Source: Rubrivivax sp. (GTDB lineage Bacteria > Pseudomonadota > Gammaproteobacteria > Burkholderiales > Burkholderiaceae_C). Taken from it: a DNA stretch of 64,000 nucleotides. Positions within the stretch are counted from its first letter, which is position 1. Every line of letters starts with the position of its first letter. Location of the stretch: contig JAEUPD010000166.1 in assembly GCA_016788525.1 (NCBI GenBank), positions 27,042 to 91,041 on the forward strand, given 5' to 3'. A program made the translations under genes and the position numbers. Shown here piece by piece: positions 63,015 through 64,000 of the stretch. The notes under the pieces were generated by a model. The model did no database searches and was not told the origin of the DNA. It worked only from the letters and a program-made list of their open reading frames with translations.

Positions 63015-64000
63015 ATGTCCTGGGCAGGAAAGATCCTTCGCGTCAATCTCACCGCGGGCACGGTCAAGTCCGAGCCGCTGAACATGTCGTGGGCCAAGGA
63101 GTACCTCGGCTCGCGCGGGCTGGCCACCAAGTACTTCGTGAGCGAGGTCGACGCCAAGGTCGACCCGCTGTCGGCCGACAACAAGCTCATCTGGGCCACC
63201 GGCCCGCTCACCGGCACCATGGCCTCCACGGGCGGCCGCTACACGGTGGTGACCAAGGGGCCGCTCACCGGCGCCATCGCCTGCAGCAATTCCGGCGGCC
63301 ACTGGGGCGCCGAGCTGAAGATGGCCGGCTGGGACATGGTCATATTCGAGGGCAAGTCGGCCAAGCCGGTGTACCTGTACATCAACGACGACGTGGCCGA
63401 GCTGCGCGACGCCGGCCACCTGTGGGGCAAGAGCGTCTGGCAGACCGAGGAAATGCTCAAGAAGGCCCACCAGGACCCGCTGTTGCGCATCAGCAGCATC
63501 GGCAAGGCGGGCGAGGAGAAGGTGCTGTTTTCCTGCATCGTCAACGACCTGCACCGCGCCGCCGGGCGCAGCGGGGTCGGGGCAGTGGCCGGCAGCAAGA
63601 ACCTCAAGGCGGTGGCCGTGCGCGGCACCAAGGGTGTGGGCAATTTCGCCAACGCCAAGGAGTTCATGAAAGTCACGTTCGAGAAGAAGAAGGTGCTGGC
63701 CGACCACGCCGTCACCGGCCAGGGCCTGCCGACCTATGGCACACAAGTGCTGATGAACGTCATCAACGAGGTCGGCGCGCTGCCCACGCGCAACCACCGC
63801 GACGTGCAGTTCGAGGGCGCCAAGGACATCTCCGCCGAGGCCATGGCCACGCCGCGCGCCACCGACGGCAAGAAGCACCTGGTGACCAACCAGGCCTGCT
63901 TCGGCTGCACCATCGCCTGCGGCCGCATCAGCAAGATGGACCAGGGCCACTTCACTGTTCAGAACCGACCTGAGTACTGGGGCGCCTCGGGTGGCCTCGA
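63015..64000 (+). CDS. aorB: Tungsten-dependent aldehyde:ferredoxin oxidoreductase AorB (3' end beyond the window)
   Basis: First 328 residues of the catalytic subunit. MSWAGKILRVNLTAGTVKSE, KEYLGSRGLATKYFVSEVD, the pterin-binding GGRYTVVTKGPLTGAIACSN with SGGHWGAELKMAGWDMVIFE, AGRSGVGAVAGSKNLKAVAV and the 4Fe-4S motif CFGCTIACGR are diagnostic of the AOR family. It oxidises aldehydes to acids with a bis-tungstopterin cofactor. A Shine-Dalgarno (AAGGAGTAC, 62999-63007) precedes the ATG. Tungsten use is supported by the adjacent tup genes. The right-hand part, including an expected AorC flavin subunit gene, lies outside the window. Confidence 0.95.
   Translation, partial: MSWAGKILRVNLTAGTVKSEPLNMSWAKEYLGSRGLATKYFVSEVDAKVDPLSADNKLIWATGPLTGTMASTGGRYTVVTKGPLTGAIACSNSGGHWGAELKMAGWDMVIFEGKSAKPVYLYINDDVAELRDAGHLWGKSVWQTEEMLKKAHQDPLLRISSIGKAGEEKVLFSCIVNDLHRAAGRSGVGAVAGSKNLKAVAVRGTKGVGNFANAKEFMKVTFEKKKVLADHAVTGQGLPTYGTQVLMNVINEVGALPTRNHRDVQFEGAKDISAEAMATPRATDGKKHLVTNQACFGCTIACGRISKMDQGHFTVQNRPEYWGASGGL

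Overview
The window is very GC-rich, densely coded DNA from a betaproteobacterium of the order Burkholderiales. The Rubrivivax/Leptothrix/Methylibium-like part of the order fits best. This is inferred from protein content (single-subunit ArgA, RlmD, YggX, a livHMGF plus acyl-CoA ligase operon, a TetR-controlled paa cluster, PedF/PQQ-dehydrogenase genes) and from a GC-rich intergenic repeat. There is no IS element, prophage or CRISPR array.

Layout. 1-11 kb is housekeeping: partial hrpA, a VOC protein, argA, yggX, a GGDEF/EAL protein, dnaG, a GlcG-like protein, a Bax-inhibitor-1 membrane protein and rlmD. 11-18 kb is a minus-strand branched-chain-type ABC uptake operon (livH-M-G-F, acyl-CoA ligase, binding protein). 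18-22 kb holds surE-pcm-nlpD, a NUDIX hydrolase and tRNA-Thr(CGT). 23-30.5 kb is the aerobic phenylacetyl-CoA pathway (paaG-I-K-A-B-C-D-E and a TetR regulator, all on the minus strand). 30.7-34.5 kb has an ECF sigma factor with a coupled membrane partner and an M17 aminopeptidase.

34.5-64 kb is the most distinctive part, an alcohol/aldehyde oxidation island. It contains a PedF cytochrome c and a MoxJ-like binding protein; a sigma-54 activator; a metallo-beta-lactamase-fold protein whose metal motif looks lost; and a translationally coupled operon (PqqB-like protein, ABC ATPase, beta-propeller, binding protein, PedC-like permease, ExbB-like and ExbD-like proteins, two further envelope proteins). 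It continues with a Bug-type binding protein, MoxR ATPase, VWA protein and DUF364-type protein, then Crp/Fnr and SARP-like regulators. A PQQ alcohol dehydrogenase follows whose active site has the second Asp (D326) diagnostic of lanthanide-dependent enzymes. The right end has a tungstate ABC transporter (tupBCA) leading into aorA-aorB of a tungsten aldehyde oxidoreductase, cut by the window end.

Working model (inference): the lanthanide-type dehydrogenase oxidises an alcohol in the periplasm and passes electrons to PedF; the aldehyde enters the cell and is oxidised by the tungsten enzyme; tupBCA supplies the metal; MoxR/VWA/DUF364 proteins may help its maturation. Aromatic acids formed this way could feed the paa pathway. 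Good -24/-12 promoters precede both pedF and the dehydrogenase gene, and a weaker one precedes the pqqB-like operon. The sigma-54 activator is divergent from pedF, so these units probably form one regulon.
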